Origin: Verrucomicrobiales bacterium
GTDB lineage: Bacteria; Verrucomicrobiota; Verrucomicrobiia; Limisphaerales; UBA1100
Direction of reading: 5' to 3'
DNA length: 57,129 nucleotides
Assembly: GCA_005809105.1 (NCBI GenBank)
Contig: SYLI01000100.1
Location: 1 to 57,129, forward strand
Numbering within the stretch: position 1 is the stretch's first letter; every line of letters begins with the position of its first letter. Shown one piece after another: positions 17,301 through 25,882 of the stretch. Under the pieces are notes generated by a model. The model was given only the letters and a program-made list of their open reading frames with translations. It did no database searches and was not told where the DNA came from. Position numbers and translations under genes: made by a program.

Positions 17301-19472
17301 CACCTGTGGCTGGCCACGCGCTTTAACTGCAACAAATGCCATGACCACCCCTTCGAGCGCTGGACGCAGGACCAATATTATCAGACGGCCGCGTACTTCG
17401 CGCGCGTGAGCCTCAAGAAGGATCCCGCCGCCGGCGACCGCAACATTGGCGGCACCGCGGTGGAGGGCGCCAAGCCTCTTTACGAGATTGTCGAGGACGC
17501 GGGCCAGGGGGAGGTCAAGCACGACCGCACGGGTGCCCTCACCAATCCGGAATTCCCCTACCCTGCCACGCACGCCGCCAAGGCCGACGCGCCCCGGCGC
17601 TCGCAAATGGCCGCATGGATGACCTCGCCCGATAACCGGTATTTTGCGCGCAGCTACGTCAATCGCCTTTGGGGATACCTCTTGGGAGTGGGACTCATCG
17701 AGCCCTTGGACGACATCCGCGCCGGCAATCCGGCGAGCAACCCTGAACTGCTCGACTGGCTCTCGCAGGAGTTCGTCGCCAGCAAGTTCAACACCCGGCA
17801 CATGATTACGCTCATTTGCAAGTCGCGCGCCTACCAGCTCTCGGTTGCCACTCACAAGTGGAACGCCGATGACACCGTCAACTACTCCCACGCCACGCCC
17901 CGGCGCCTGCCGGCCGAGGTGCTCTTTGACGCCATCTACTTTGCCACCGGCACACAGACCCGGATTCCCGGCGTGCCCCCCGGCACCCGTGCCGCCTCGC
18001 TGCCCGACGCCGGCGGGGGAATGGTCGACGGCTTCCTGGGCACGCTGGGCAGGCCGGCCCGTGAAAGCGCCTGCGAATGCGAGCGCGTCAACGACCTCCA
18101 GCTGGCCCCCGTGCTGGCCATGATCACGGGCCCCACGGTGGACGCGGCCATCTCCGATGCCGACAATGCCATCGTCAAGCTCGTCAAAGCCGAGGCGGAC
18201 GATCGCAAGCTCGTCGACGAGCTTTACGTGCGCATCCTCAACCGTCCGGCGACTGAAAAGGAAGTGGCCGCTGGCTTGAAGCTCATGGGCGCGATCGAGG
18301 CCGACCACAAGGCGGTGCAGCAGGATCTGGCCAAGCGCGAGGAGGACGTCAAGCCCCTCGATGCAAAGCGCCAGACGCAGCGCGACGCCGACATCAAGGA
18401 AGCCCAGGGACACCTTGCTGCCTATCAGGCGCAGACGGCGCCCCGGGAAAAGGAACTGGACCGCCAGCAACAGGAACGCGTTGCGGCGGCGGACAAGGCC
18501 CTCAAGGCCTATGAAGCGACGCTGCCCGTCAAGATTCAGGAATGGGTGTCCACCGGAGGGAAGCAAACCCCTTGGACGGCGGTGTCGATCAAGGAGGCCA
18601 CGTCCACGGCCAAGTCCAAACTGGAAGTCGACGCCAACGGCAGCATTTTTGTCAGCGGCAACCGGGCCAAAGACACCTACACCATCATCGCTGAGACGAG
18701 CCTAAAGAAGCTGACGGGTGTGCGGCTGGAAGCACTGGCCGACGCGCGGCTTCCCAAGAGCGGCCCGGGCCGCGCCGATGACGGCAATTTTGTGCTTACG
18801 GAAGTGGTTCTCGAGTGGGCGCCCAAGTCGAAGCCTGCCGAGAAGAGGCGGATCAGTTTGGAGAATGCGCGGGCGGATTTCAGCCAGCAATCCTACGACG
18901 TGAAGACGGCCATCGATGGACAGGTGCCCGGCGCCAACAACGGCTGGGCCGTGGCGCCTGAGTTCGGGAAGGATCACGTCGCCTCTTTTGAGATCAAGGA
19001 CAAGGTGGAAGATGAAAGCGGCATCATCCTGACCGTGAAGATGCAGCAGCTACTTGACGGCGGCCAACACGCGCTGGGCAAGTTCCGGCTGGGCGTCACC
19101 GACGCCACCAAGCCAATCAGCTTCGGCCATCCGCCCAACATCTCTGCCATCTTCGCCATCGCGCCCGAAAAGCGCGATGAGAAACAACAGAAGGCACTGT
19201 CGGACTACCACCGCGCCCAGGACGGCGAACTGCAAAAGCTCTCCAAGGCGGTAGCCGACGCCAAGCAGCCCAGGCCCGTCGATCCGGAATTGAAGGAATT
19301 TCAAGACAAGGTGGCGCGGGCGCAGCTGCCTCTTGCGCCGGATCCCCTCCTCGTAGAAATGCGGCGCGCGGCAGAACTAAGCGCCAAGCAACTGGCCAAC
19401 CGGCGCCTGTACGGGGCGCAGGACATCGCCTGGGCGCTTCTCAACACGCCGGCATTCCTCTTCAATCACTAG
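14391..19472 (+). CDS. Exported cytochrome-type PSCyt1/WD40/DUF1549/DUF1553 fusion protein
   Basis: This is a 1,693-residue exported protein. The order is: signal peptide (cleavage near ASAAET, residue 24); PSCyt1-like heme domain with CQGCH at residues 43-47; WD40-type propeller (about 130-500, e.g. ITALDWSPDGALLAVAG, YALAFSPNGKTLAAAGSDGK); an Ig-like region; a second cytochrome-like motif CNAGTCHG at residue 630; Big_2-like domain (about 720-800); DUF1549 (SDVEFLRRVYLDLTGLPP, and CNKCHDHPFERW at residue 980); and DUF1553 (PDNRYFARSYVNRLWGYLLG, VNDLQLAPVL). A charged helical insertion near 1300-1380 and a discoidin-like stretch interrupt the C-terminal part, which ends NTPAFLFNH. Such proteins are typical of planctomycetes and verrucomicrobia, often beside sulfatases and polysaccharide genes; their function is not established. 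The DUF1501 gene follows after 51 bases. Confidence 0.93.
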   Translation: MTMFLRILWGTLALAVAVPAASAAETRPVSFYKDIRPIFQAQCQGCHQPAKDKGGYVMTDFKRLLAGGESKKMAVVPKDAAKSHLLELIRPAKDGKAEMPKGKEPLHAAEVELITRWVAEGATDDSPAATAQIYDAAHPPVYTLPPVITALDWSPDGALLAVAGFNEVLLHKADGTGLLARLVGISERIESVRFSPDGKRLAVTGGRPARMGEVQVWDVEKRSLLLSHVVSFDTVFGACWSPNGAVIAFGCGDNSVRAIDALSGKQVFFQGAHNDWVLGTSFDVKGEHVISVGRDMTAKLTLLATARFIDNITSITPGALKGGIGAIDSHPNRNAILVGGSDGAPQVFRIFRQSARQIGDNANLIRRYPDMPGRVCDVRYRRDGKAFAAASALDGKGQIVIWAVDGAAAVPADAAALYAKPAAGRTPQEENVLDKFESDQMKQVAKVDVTESGIYALAFSPNGKTLAAAGSDGKIRLLDTANGTMVKTFLPVTVAQSAPPVLAVPPPALNADELKLETLPKDFVVASLEVFPKAIELRGRTDHAQVLVTLRSTTGDTLDATRMVKTTVTGGVAEVSLRGWLTALKDGEGRLEIAFGGKSATVPVRVSGFGQPFTVDYVRDVMPTLSKAGCNAGTCHGAKDGKRGFKLSLRGYDPLYDVRALTDELSARRINPASPEDSLMLLKSTGSVPHEGGQVVRPGSEAYRILYQWIAAGAKLDLSTPRIKGIEVFPSNPVMQQIGGRQQMQIVATYTDGRRRDVTADAFVESSNTDIATTDRTGLVTALRRGEAAMLARYEGAYAATTVTVMGDRSGFVWQAPDQWGRVDELVSAKWQRMKILPSDLCSDVEFLRRVYLDLTGLPPSSEQVRAFMADTRATRIKRDEAIDKLIGGDLYVDHWSNKWADLLQVNGKFLGAEGAKTFRDWIRNEVKMNTPYNEFAYKILTAAGSNKDNPPASYYKILRTPDAIMENSTHLWLATRFNCNKCHDHPFERWTQDQYYQTAAYFARVSLKKDPAAGDRNIGGTAVEGAKPLYEIVEDAGQGEVKHDRTGALTNPEFPYPATHAAKADAPRRSQMAAWMTSPDNRYFARSYVNRLWGYLLGVGLIEPLDDIRAGNPASNPELLDWLSQEFVASKFNTRHMITLICKSRAYQLSVATHKWNADDTVNYSHATPRRLPAEVLFDAIYFATGTQTRIPGVPPGTRAASLPDAGGGMVDGFLGTLGRPARESACECERVNDLQLAPVLAMITGPTVDAAISDADNAIVKLVKAEADDRKLVDELYVRILNRPATEKEVAAGLKLMGAIEADHKAVQQDLAKREEDVKPLDAKRQTQRDADIKEAQGHLAAYQAQTAPREKELDRQQQERVAAADKALKAYEATLPVKIQEWVSTGGKQTPWTAVSIKEATSTAKSKLEVDANGSIFVSGNRAKDTYTIIAETSLKKLTGVRLEALADARLPKSGPGRADDGNFVLTEVVLEWAPKSKPAEKRRISLENARADFSQQSYDVKTAIDGQVPGANNGWAVAPEFGKDHVASFEIKDKVEDESGIILTVKMQQLLDGGQHALGKFRLGVTDATKPISFGHPPNISAIFAIAPEKRDEKQQKALSDYHRAQDGELQKLSKAVADAKQPRPVDPELKEFQDKVARAQLPLAPDPLLVEMRRAAELSAKQLANRRLYGAQDIAWALLNTPAFLFNH

Positions 19473-19523
19473 GCTGGACAAACCACGTGGAACCCGTACT
19501 TTTTGACTGAAAGGTAGAACACT

Positions 19524-20990
19524 ATGATTCGAATCCCTGGCGAACTGGGCAGAGACTTGTGCGATCCGGGCTTGGGCATGACCCGGCGCGACATCTTGCG
19601 CGTGGGTGGGTCGGGCCTCTTGGGCCTTTCCCTGGGCGGCCTCATGGAGTTGCAGGCCAAGACCAAGGAGACCACGTCGGGCGGGCCCGGCTGGGGCAAG
19701 GTCAAGAGTGTCATCCTTCTCTATCTCCAAGGTGGGCCCTCGCATCTGGACTTGTGGGATCCCAAGCCCGACGCAGCCGACAACGTGCGCTCGGTGTTTA
19801 AGCCCATCCCCACCAAGATTCCCGGCGTCAACTTCACCGAGCTGCTGCCCAAGCTCGCGCAGGTGAACGACAAGTTCACGATGATTCGTTCGGTCAGCTA
19901 CACGCCCAACGGGTTGTTTAATCACACCGCGGCCATCTATCAGATGATGACCGGCTACACGACCGACAAGGTGAGCCCGTCGGGCCAGCTCGAACCGCCC
20001 AGTCCGAAGGACTTCCCCAATTTCGGATCGAACATCGTCCGACTCAAGCCGCAGGAAGAGCCGATGCTGCCCTTCGTCATGCTGCCGCGCCCGCTGCAGG
20101 AGAGCAACGTGGTGGGCAAAGGCGGCACCGCCGGGTTTCTGGGCAAGGCGTTTGATCCTTACTACCTCTACCCCACCGGCGACGACATGGATCTCTCCAA
20201 GATGGACCGCATCAAGGTGGATGACCTGCAGATGCGCCCGGAGGTGTTCAGCCACCGCCTGCGCCGGCGCGCGCAGTTGCGCACGGCCATCAACGATGCC
20301 ATGCCGGACATCGACAAGGCCGTCGCGAAGTACAACCTAAACGAGTACTACGACCGCGCCCTCTCGCTCATCGTCAGCGGCCGCGCCCGCAACGCGTTCG
20401 ACTTGACTCAGGAAACGGACAAGACCCGCGACCTCTACGGCCGGAACACCTTTGGTCAGAGCTGTCTTCTGGCACGGCGGCTGGTCGAGGCTGGAACGCG
20501 CGTGGTGGAGGTGGTGTGGCCCAAGGTGGCCAATTCCGACAATCATTCATGGGACGTGCACGTGGGCCTTGAGGCTCGCATGAAGAACCAGTCGGCACCG
20601 ATGCTCGACCGCGGCCTCGCCGGCCTTTTCACCGACTTGGATCAACGCGGCATGATGGAGAACACGCTCGTGCTGGCGATTGGCGAGTTTGGCCGCAGCC
20701 CGCAGAAAGGTCTCTCTACCAGCGGCAACAGCAACGACGCCAACGGGCGCGACCACTGGCCCTATTGTTACACCTGCGTCATCGGCGGCGCGGGCATCAA
20801 GCGCGGGTATGTCCACGGCAAGTCGGACAAGACCGCCAGCGCGCCTGACGAGAACCCCGTGCATCCCATCGAGCTTTTGGCCAGCATCTATCATGGATTT
20901 GGCATCTCGCCCGAGACCATCGTTTACAACCACCTGAACCAGCCGCGCGAGCTGGTGAAGGCGCAGCCGGTGGACAGGCTCTTCGCCTAG
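19524..20990 (+). CDS. DUF1501 protein with Tat-type signal
   Basis: This 488-residue protein belongs to the DUF1501 (sulfatase-fold-like) family that is almost always encoded next to DUF1549/DUF1553 proteins. The N-terminus has a twin-arginine motif ([11 protein letters not shown], Arg21-Arg22) followed by a hydrophobic stretch, so export by the Tat system is likely; tatA and tatC are in this window. Conserved blocks are [53 protein letters not shown] and [10 protein letters not shown]. The acidic and His residues in these blocks suggest a metal site, but no reaction is proven. It is probably co-transcribed with the upstream cytochrome gene and ends at a clear terminator. Confidence 0.94.
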   Translation: MIRIPGELGRDLCDPGLGMTRRDILRVGGSGLLGLSLGGLMELQAKTKETTSGGPGWGKVKSVILLYLQGGPSHLDLWDPKPDAADNVRSVFKPIPTKIPGVNFTELLPKLAQVNDKFTMIRSVSYTPNGLFNHTAAIYQMMTGYTTDKVSPSGQLEPPSPKDFPNFGSNIVRLKPQEEPMLPFVMLPRPLQESNVVGKGGTAGFLGKAFDPYYLYPTGDDMDLSKMDRIKVDDLQMRPEVFSHRLRRRAQLRTAINDAMPDIDKAVAKYNLNEYYDRALSLIVSGRARNAFDLTQETDKTRDLYGRNTFGQSCLLARRLVEAGTRVVEVVWPKVANSDNHSWDVHVGLEARMKNQSAPMLDRGLAGLFTDLDQRGMMENTLVLAIGEFGRSPQKGLSTSGNSNDANGRDHWPYCYTCVIGGAGIKRGYVHGKSDKTASAPDENPVHPIELLASIYHGFGISPETIVYNHLNQPRELVKAQPVDRLFA

Positions 20991-21005
20991 CCGAAGCGAA
21001 TCAAG

Positions 21006-21038
21006 AAACCGGCGCCCGCTTGGGGTGCCGGTTTTTTT
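21006..21038 (+). terminator. Rho-independent terminator after DUF1501 gene
   Basis: The stem AAACCGGC / GCCGGTTT has an inner CCC/GGG pairing and is followed by a T-run. It lies 16 bases after the DUF1501 stop and ends the cytochrome-DUF1501 transcript. Confidence 0.9.
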
Positions 21039-21109
21039 GTTCCCGAGGCAAACCGGCCGCGTGGCAAAGCTTGCGCCTCCGGGCGCCCTTTTGCGAAAGT
21101 CGCGGCCGC

Positions 21110-21883
21110 ATGTTCAAGCTGACAGGAAAAAACGCCGTCGTCACCGGGGGCGGCTCCGGTATCGGTCGGGCCATCGCGCAGACCTTCGCGCGCCAAGGCG
21201 CGCACGTGATCATTCTGGACGCCGACGCGGAAGCAGGATCACGGACGGCAGCTGAGATCCAATCGGCTGGCGGATCGGCCGCTGCGCACGCCTGCGATGT
21301 CACCTCTCAGGAAGCGGTCAAGGCGCTCTTTGAAAAGCTGGTCGCCGGGCGCGGTCAGCTGCACATCCTCGTCAACAACGCTGGCATCGCTCACGTGGGC
21401 AATGTGCTCAATACGAGCGGAGCAGACTTTGACCGGGTGATGGCCGTGAACGTCAAAGGCGTGTACCACTGCATTCAGGCTTGCGCGAGCCACATGGCGC
21501 AGAGCGGCGGAGGCGCCATCGTCAACATTGCCTCCACCGTGAGCGTCATGGCTATTCACGACCGGTTCGCCTACTCCACCAGCAAGGGGGCGGTGCTGGC
21601 CATGACGTACTCCGTGGCCAAGGATTTGTTAAAACATAACGTGCGCTGCAACGCCATCCTGCCGGGCCGCATCCATACTCCCTTCGTGGATGGGTTCATC
21701 GCCAAAAACTACCCGGGGCGCGAGGCGGAGATGTTTAAGAAGCTCTCCGACTACCAGCCCGTGGGGCGGATGGGCGAGCCCGATGAAGTGGCGGCCGTGG
21801 CGCTGTTCCTTTGCAGCGACGAGGCTTCGTTTATTACGGGCAGCCATTACCCGGTGGATGGCGGCACCCTTCACATCCGCTGA
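21110..21883 (+). CDS. Short-chain dehydrogenase/reductase
   Basis: This is a classical SDR of 257 residues using NAD(P)(H). It has the Rossmann motif TGGGSGIG (about residues 12-19), an Asp after strand 2 (IILDAD) that favours NAD(H), NNAG, the catalytic Ser in NIAST, and YSTSKG with the catalytic Tyr and Lys. The C-terminal PVDGGTLHIR is typical. The frame is open upstream to 21020, but that extension overlaps the terminator region, so ATG at 21110 is chosen. It starts a plus-strand trio with a class V aminotransferase (15-base gap) and cstA. The substrate is not evident; the neighbourhood hints at a hydroxy- or keto-acid route. Confidence 0.93.
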   Translation: MFKLTGKNAVVTGGGSGIGRAIAQTFARQGAHVIILDADAEAGSRTAAEIQSAGGSAAAHACDVTSQEAVKALFEKLVAGRGQLHILVNNAGIAHVGNVLNTSGADFDRVMAVNVKGVYHCIQACASHMAQSGGGAIVNIASTVSVMAIHDRFAYSTSKGAVLAMTYSVAKDLLKHNVRCNAILPGRIHTPFVDGFIAKNYPGREAEMFKKLSDYQPVGRMGEPDEVAAVALFLCSDEASFITGSHYPVDGGTLHIR

Positions 21884-21898
21884 CCCTCCCACCCTGCC

Positions 21899-22987
21899 AT
21901 GTCCCACATCAAGCTTCACATTCCCGGGCCGGTCGAGGTCAGCGAATCCACCTTCCGCGCCTTCTGCCGGCCGATGGTCGGCCATCGCGGGCAGGGTTTT
22001 AAGGATCTGGTCGCCAAGGTGCAGCCGCAATTGCAGTCCCTTCTGGGCACGCGGCAGAGCGTCTATCTGGCCACTTCCAGCGCATGGGGGGTCATGGAAG
22101 GCGCGCTGCGCAATCTCACGCGCCGCAAGGTGCTCAATTGCATGAAGGGCGCCTTCTCCGACAAGTGGCTGGAGGTTGCGGGGCGCTGCGGCAAGGCGGC
22201 CGAGCCGCTACAGGTGCCGTGGGGCTCGCCCATTCTGCCCGCGCAGATTGACGCGAAACTTGCCACCGGACAGTTCGACTCGCTCACCCTCATCCACAAC
22301 GAGACGAGCACGGGCACGATGAGCCCCCTTGAAGAAATTGCCGCGCTCAAGCGCAAATACCCGGAGGTGATGTTCATCGTCGACGCCGTGAGCTCCATGA
22401 GCGCCGTGCCCCTCGCCTTCGACGAGCTGGGAATCGACGTCCTTCTGGCCGGCACGCAGAAGGCGTTTGCGCTGCCTCCTGGGCTCACGATATTCACCGT
22501 GTCGCCCGCCGCGCTTGCGAAGGCCTCGGGCACCTCTGACCGCGGCTATTACTTTGACTTCGTCGAGTTTGAAAAATATGCGGCCGAGCACATGACGCCC
22601 AGCACACCCAGCATCAGCCACGTCCATGCCCTCTCAAGCAAGCTTGATGAGTTCTTCGCCGAGGGATTGGAGAGACGCTACGCGCGCCATCGCCAGACCA
22701 ATCAGATGATCCGCGACTGGGCTTTGGGGCACGGCTTTACGCTCTTTCCCGAGGCCGGGCACGAATCGCTCACCCTCTGCTGCATCAACAACGGCGCCAA
22801 GCCGGGCGGGCGCACCGTGGACGCCGCGGGGTTGCAGCGACTCACGAAAGAGGCGGGATTTCTCATCGACGGCGGCTACGGAAAAATCAAGGGCACCACC
22901 TTCCGCATCTCCAACATGGGAGACGAGACCACCGAATCGATGGGGCGGCTCATGGCCGCGCTCGATCACTCGTTGGCGCGTCTCTGA
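21899..22987 (+). CDS. Class V aminotransferase (serine/alanine-glyoxylate type)
   Basis: This 362-residue PLP enzyme is of fold type I, class V. It starts with the family opening HIPGPVEVSESTFRAFCRPM and GHRG. The active-site Lys is in LLAGTQKAFALPPGL, preceded by the PLP-ring Asp in IVDAVSSMSAVPL, and the C-terminal Arg lies in TTFRISNMGD. The closest known functions are alanine-glyoxylate, serine-glyoxylate or serine-pyruvate aminotransferases and the archaeal-type phosphoserine relatives. Exact substrates cannot be fixed. A separate serA is 20 kb away, so a role in serine synthesis is possible but not shown. It is clustered with the SDR and cstA on the same strand. Confidence 0.9.
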   Translation: MSHIKLHIPGPVEVSESTFRAFCRPMVGHRGQGFKDLVAKVQPQLQSLLGTRQSVYLATSSAWGVMEGALRNLTRRKVLNCMKGAFSDKWLEVAGRCGKAAEPLQVPWGSPILPAQIDAKLATGQFDSLTLIHNETSTGTMSPLEEIAALKRKYPEVMFIVDAVSSMSAVPLAFDELGIDVLLAGTQKAFALPPGLTIFTVSPAALAKASGTSDRGYYFDFVEFEKYAAEHMTPSTPSISHVHALSSKLDEFFAEGLERRYARHRQTNQMIRDWALGHGFTLFPEAGHESLTLCCINNGAKPGGRTVDAAGLQRLTKEAGFLIDGGYGKIKGTTFRISNMGDETTESMGRLMAALDHSLARL

Positions 22988-22996
22988 CGCGCACCA

Positions 22997-25363
22997 ATGC
23001 CTCCCATGAAACGTTTTCTCGCGGCCGCCCTTTGGATCGTCGTGGCGTTGCTGGGGGCCGGCTCCTACGCCACGATTGCCATCCAGCGCGGCGAGCCCGT
23101 CCATTCGGGCTACCTGCTCATCGCGGCGCTGTGCACCTACGCCATCGGCTATCGGTTTTACTCGAAGTGGATCGCCGCGCGCGTGCTCATGCTCGATGAC
23201 CGCCGCGCCACCCCCTGCGAAGTGCATGAGGACGGCCGCGACTTCGTGAAGACGAACAAATGGATCGTCTTTGGTCATCACTTCGCGGCGATCAGCGGCC
23301 CGGGCCCGCTGGTGGGTCCGGTGCTGGCGGCGCAGTTTGGCTATCTGCCCGGCGCGCTATGGATTCTCATCGGTGTCGTGCTGGGAGGGGCCGTGCAAGA
23401 CTTTGTGATCCTCTTCTGCTCGCTGCGCCGGGATGGAAAATCGCTGGGCCAGATGGTGAAGGAGGAACTCAACAGCACCGCCGGCGTGATCGGCGTCATG
23501 GCGATCCTCTCCATCATGATCATCCTGCTCGCCGTGCTCGCGCTGGTGGTGGTGAACGCGCTGGCCGAAAGCCCCTGGGGGGTGTTCACCGTGGGTGCCA
23601 CCATCCCCATCGCGCTTCTGATGGGCGGCTACCTTCGGTGGTGGCGCGTGGGCAAGGTGTTGGAAGTCTCGGTGCTTGGAGTGGGGCTGCTGCTCCTCGC
23701 GGTCTGGGGCGGCCAGTTTGTGTCCAGCCACAGCACGATGCGCGGCTGGTTCACGCTGGATGCGCCGGCCTTGGCCTGGTCGGTCATCGGGTATGCCTTC
23801 GCCGCCAGCGTGCTGCCGGTGTGGCTGCTTCTGGCGCCGCGCGATTACTTAAGCACCTTCATGAAACTGGGCACCATTTTCCTGCTGGCGCTGGGCGTGC
23901 TCCTGGTGTTGCCCGAACTCAAGATGCCCGCGCTCACCCCGTTTGTGGATGGCACGGGGCCCGTGGTGCCGGGCAAGCTCTTTCCCTTCTGCTTCATCAC
24001 CATCGCGTGCGGCGCCATCTCGGGATTTCACACGCTCATCTCCAGCGGCATCACCCCAAAAATCCTCACGCGCGAAGGCTACGCGCGCCCGGTGGGCTAC
24101 GGCGCGATGTGCCTGGAATCGCTCGTCGCCATCATGGCGCTCATCGCCGCGTGCACGCTGGAGCCGGGCGTCTACCTTGCCATGAACATCAAGGCTCCCG
24201 GCGCCGACGCCGCAGCCGTGGCCGCCGCGACGGTGGCCAAGGTCAATTCGTTCGGGCCGGAATTCGCCATCACCACCGAGCGCATGAGCGAGCTTGCGCG
24301 CAACGTGGAGGAAGATTCGCTCTATGGCCGCACCGGCGGTGCCGCCACGCTGGCCGTGGGCATGGCGCAGATTTTTTCAAAGGTCGTCGGCGCCTCCTGG
24401 CTGGGCCTTTGGTACCACTTCGCGCTGATGTTCGAAGCACTCTTCATTCTCACCACGCTCGACGCCGGCACGCGCGTGGGCCGCTACCTGCTCCAGGATG
24501 CGCTGGGACAGGTCTGGAAACCCCTGGGCAACGTCCGCAGTATGGGTGCCACCCTGCTCGCCAGCGCGCTGGTCGTGGGCGCCTGGGGCTATTTTCTCAT
24601 CGCCGCCGTACACGATCCCGACGGCGGCATCAAGGCGCTCTGGCCCATCTTCGGCATCGCCAATCAACTGCTCGCCTCCACGGCGCTCTGTCTGGCCACC
24701 ACGATCCTCCTTAAAATGGCGCTGCGTGATGGGGTTGGCCCTTCGCGCCGGTCGCCATGGATTGCGCTGGTGACCCTGGTGCCGCTGGTCTGGCTGCTGG
24801 CGGTGACGGGAACGGCGGCCGTGCAAAAGATCGGGCACGAGGAAACGCGGCCCAATCATCCCACCATTGGCTTCCTGCAGGCGGCGGACAAGCTGGACGA
24901 GCAGCGACCCGCGCTGGAACGCGCCGCGGCCCAAGCGCAGACTGCCGGCAACGCCACCGCCACGGCAGCCGCCTCGGCCGCGCTCAAGAAAAACCGCGCG
25001 CTGGCGTTCAATAATCGTCTGGACGCAGGCGTCACCGCGTTTTTCCTCTTGCTGGTGGCTGCCATCTTTTTCATCAGCGTTCGCGAATGGATTCTCTTAC
25101 TAACGCGAAAGAAAGCGGCGGAGTTGCGCGAGACGCCTCCCACATTTCTGCCCGAACACGCGGTTGCCGAAGGCCGGCCCGTGCGTTGGTTTAACGTCGC
25201 CGGCCTCCTGGTCATGCTGGCCAAGGAATTGACCGGTGAGGCCGAAGCGGAACGGTTGAGCAAGAATACCCCCTGTGCCTCCGAAACTTCGCCCGACTCG
25301 AAGGGCAAACAGTTCGCGCGCCTGACCGAGGAGCGCTACAAAAACGTCCGGCGCTGCTGCTAA
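22997..25363 (+). CDS. cstA: Carbon starvation protein CstA family transporter
   Basis: This 788-residue polytopic inner-membrane protein of the CstA family imports pyruvate or peptides in characterised members. Hallmarks are NKWIVFGHHFAAISGPGPLVGPV and QFGYLPGALWILIGVVLGGAVQDF near the N-terminus, FHTLISSGITPK, and FEALFILTTLDAGTRVGRYLL with FGIANQLLA toward the end. About 16 hydrophobic segments are visible. A soluble stretch (about 620-680) rich in Ala/Gln separates the last helix, and the extreme C-terminus is polar and ends RRCC. It begins 9 bases after the aminotransferase stop, which suggests co-transcription, and ends 10 bases from the convergent Lrp gene. Confidence 0.95.
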   Translation: MPPMKRFLAAALWIVVALLGAGSYATIAIQRGEPVHSGYLLIAALCTYAIGYRFYSKWIAARVLMLDDRRATPCEVHEDGRDFVKTNKWIVFGHHFAAISGPGPLVGPVLAAQFGYLPGALWILIGVVLGGAVQDFVILFCSLRRDGKSLGQMVKEELNSTAGVIGVMAILSIMIILLAVLALVVVNALAESPWGVFTVGATIPIALLMGGYLRWWRVGKVLEVSVLGVGLLLLAVWGGQFVSSHSTMRGWFTLDAPALAWSVIGYAFAASVLPVWLLLAPRDYLSTFMKLGTIFLLALGVLLVLPELKMPALTPFVDGTGPVVPGKLFPFCFITIACGAISGFHTLISSGITPKILTREGYARPVGYGAMCLESLVAIMALIAACTLEPGVYLAMNIKAPGADAAAVAAATVAKVNSFGPEFAITTERMSELARNVEEDSLYGRTGGAATLAVGMAQIFSKVVGASWLGLWYHFALMFEALFILTTLDAGTRVGRYLLQDALGQVWKPLGNVRSMGATLLASALVVGAWGYFLIAAVHDPDGGIKALWPIFGIANQLLASTALCLATTILLKMALRDGVGPSRRSPWIALVTLVPLVWLLAVTGTAAVQKIGHEETRPNHPTIGFLQAADKLDEQRPALERAAAQAQTAGNATATAAASAALKKNRALAFNNRLDAGVTAFFLLLVAAIFFISVREWILLLTRKKAAELRETPPTFLPEHAVAEGRPVRWFNVAGLLVMLAKELTGEAEAERLSKNTPCASETSPDSKGKQFARLTEERYKNVRRCC

Positions 25364-25373
25364 GGCGCGCCCC

Positions 25374-25853
25374 TCACGGCGAGACAGCCAGCTTGGGATC
25401 GGCGGTTGCTGTTTCCATCACGACTCCGAGTTCCTTGTAGGGCTTGAGCATGAAGTGGGTTCCCGTGGACACCACGCCCGGCAGGGTCGCCAGCTTCTCG
25501 GCCACAAAGCTGGCCACGGACTTCAAGTTGCCGCCTTCCACCACCACCAGCAGGTCGTAGCCGCCGCTCATGAGATAACAGGACTGCACTTCGTCAAAGC
25601 GCGAGATGCGCTCGGCCAGACGGTTGAACCCCCCATCGCGTTCGGGAGTGACTTTCACCTCGATCACCGCGCGAACCACGTCCACCCCCAGCGCCTCCTC
25701 GTTGATGACCGTGCGGTAACCCAGAATGACGCCGCTGCGCTCATGTGCGGCAATGCGGTCGGTCACCTGCGACTCGGAAAGATTGAGCAGCGCGGCGATC
25801 TGCGCGGGCTTGAGCGAGGCGTTTTGCCGGAGCAGGCGGAGCAGTTCGTCCAT
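25374..25853 (-). CDS. Lrp/AsnC-family transcriptional regulator
   Basis: This 159-residue protein has an N-terminal helix-turn-helix (LKPAQIAALLNLSESQVTDR, followed by GVILGYRTVI) and a C-terminal RAM effector domain (VVRAVIEVKVTP, SCYLMSGGYDLLVVVEG). Lrp/AsnC proteins bind amino acids and form octamers that control amino-acid or transport genes. It is the last gene of the minus-strand run tatA-tatC-ispE and converges on cstA. Its targets are unknown; the aminotransferase/cstA cluster is a plausible but unproven candidate. The end is slightly extended compared with typical 150-residue members. Confidence 0.92.
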   Translation of the reverse strand: MDELLRLLRQNASLKPAQIAALLNLSESQVTDRIAAHERSGVILGYRTVINEEALGVDVVRAVIEVKVTPERDGGFNRLAERISRFDEVQSCYLMSGGYDLLVVVEGGNLKSVASFVAEKLATLPGVVSTGTHFMLKPYKELGVVMETATADPKLAVSP

Positions 25854-25882
25854 GCGGATTGGAGGCTAGTGCCGCCGCTTCC

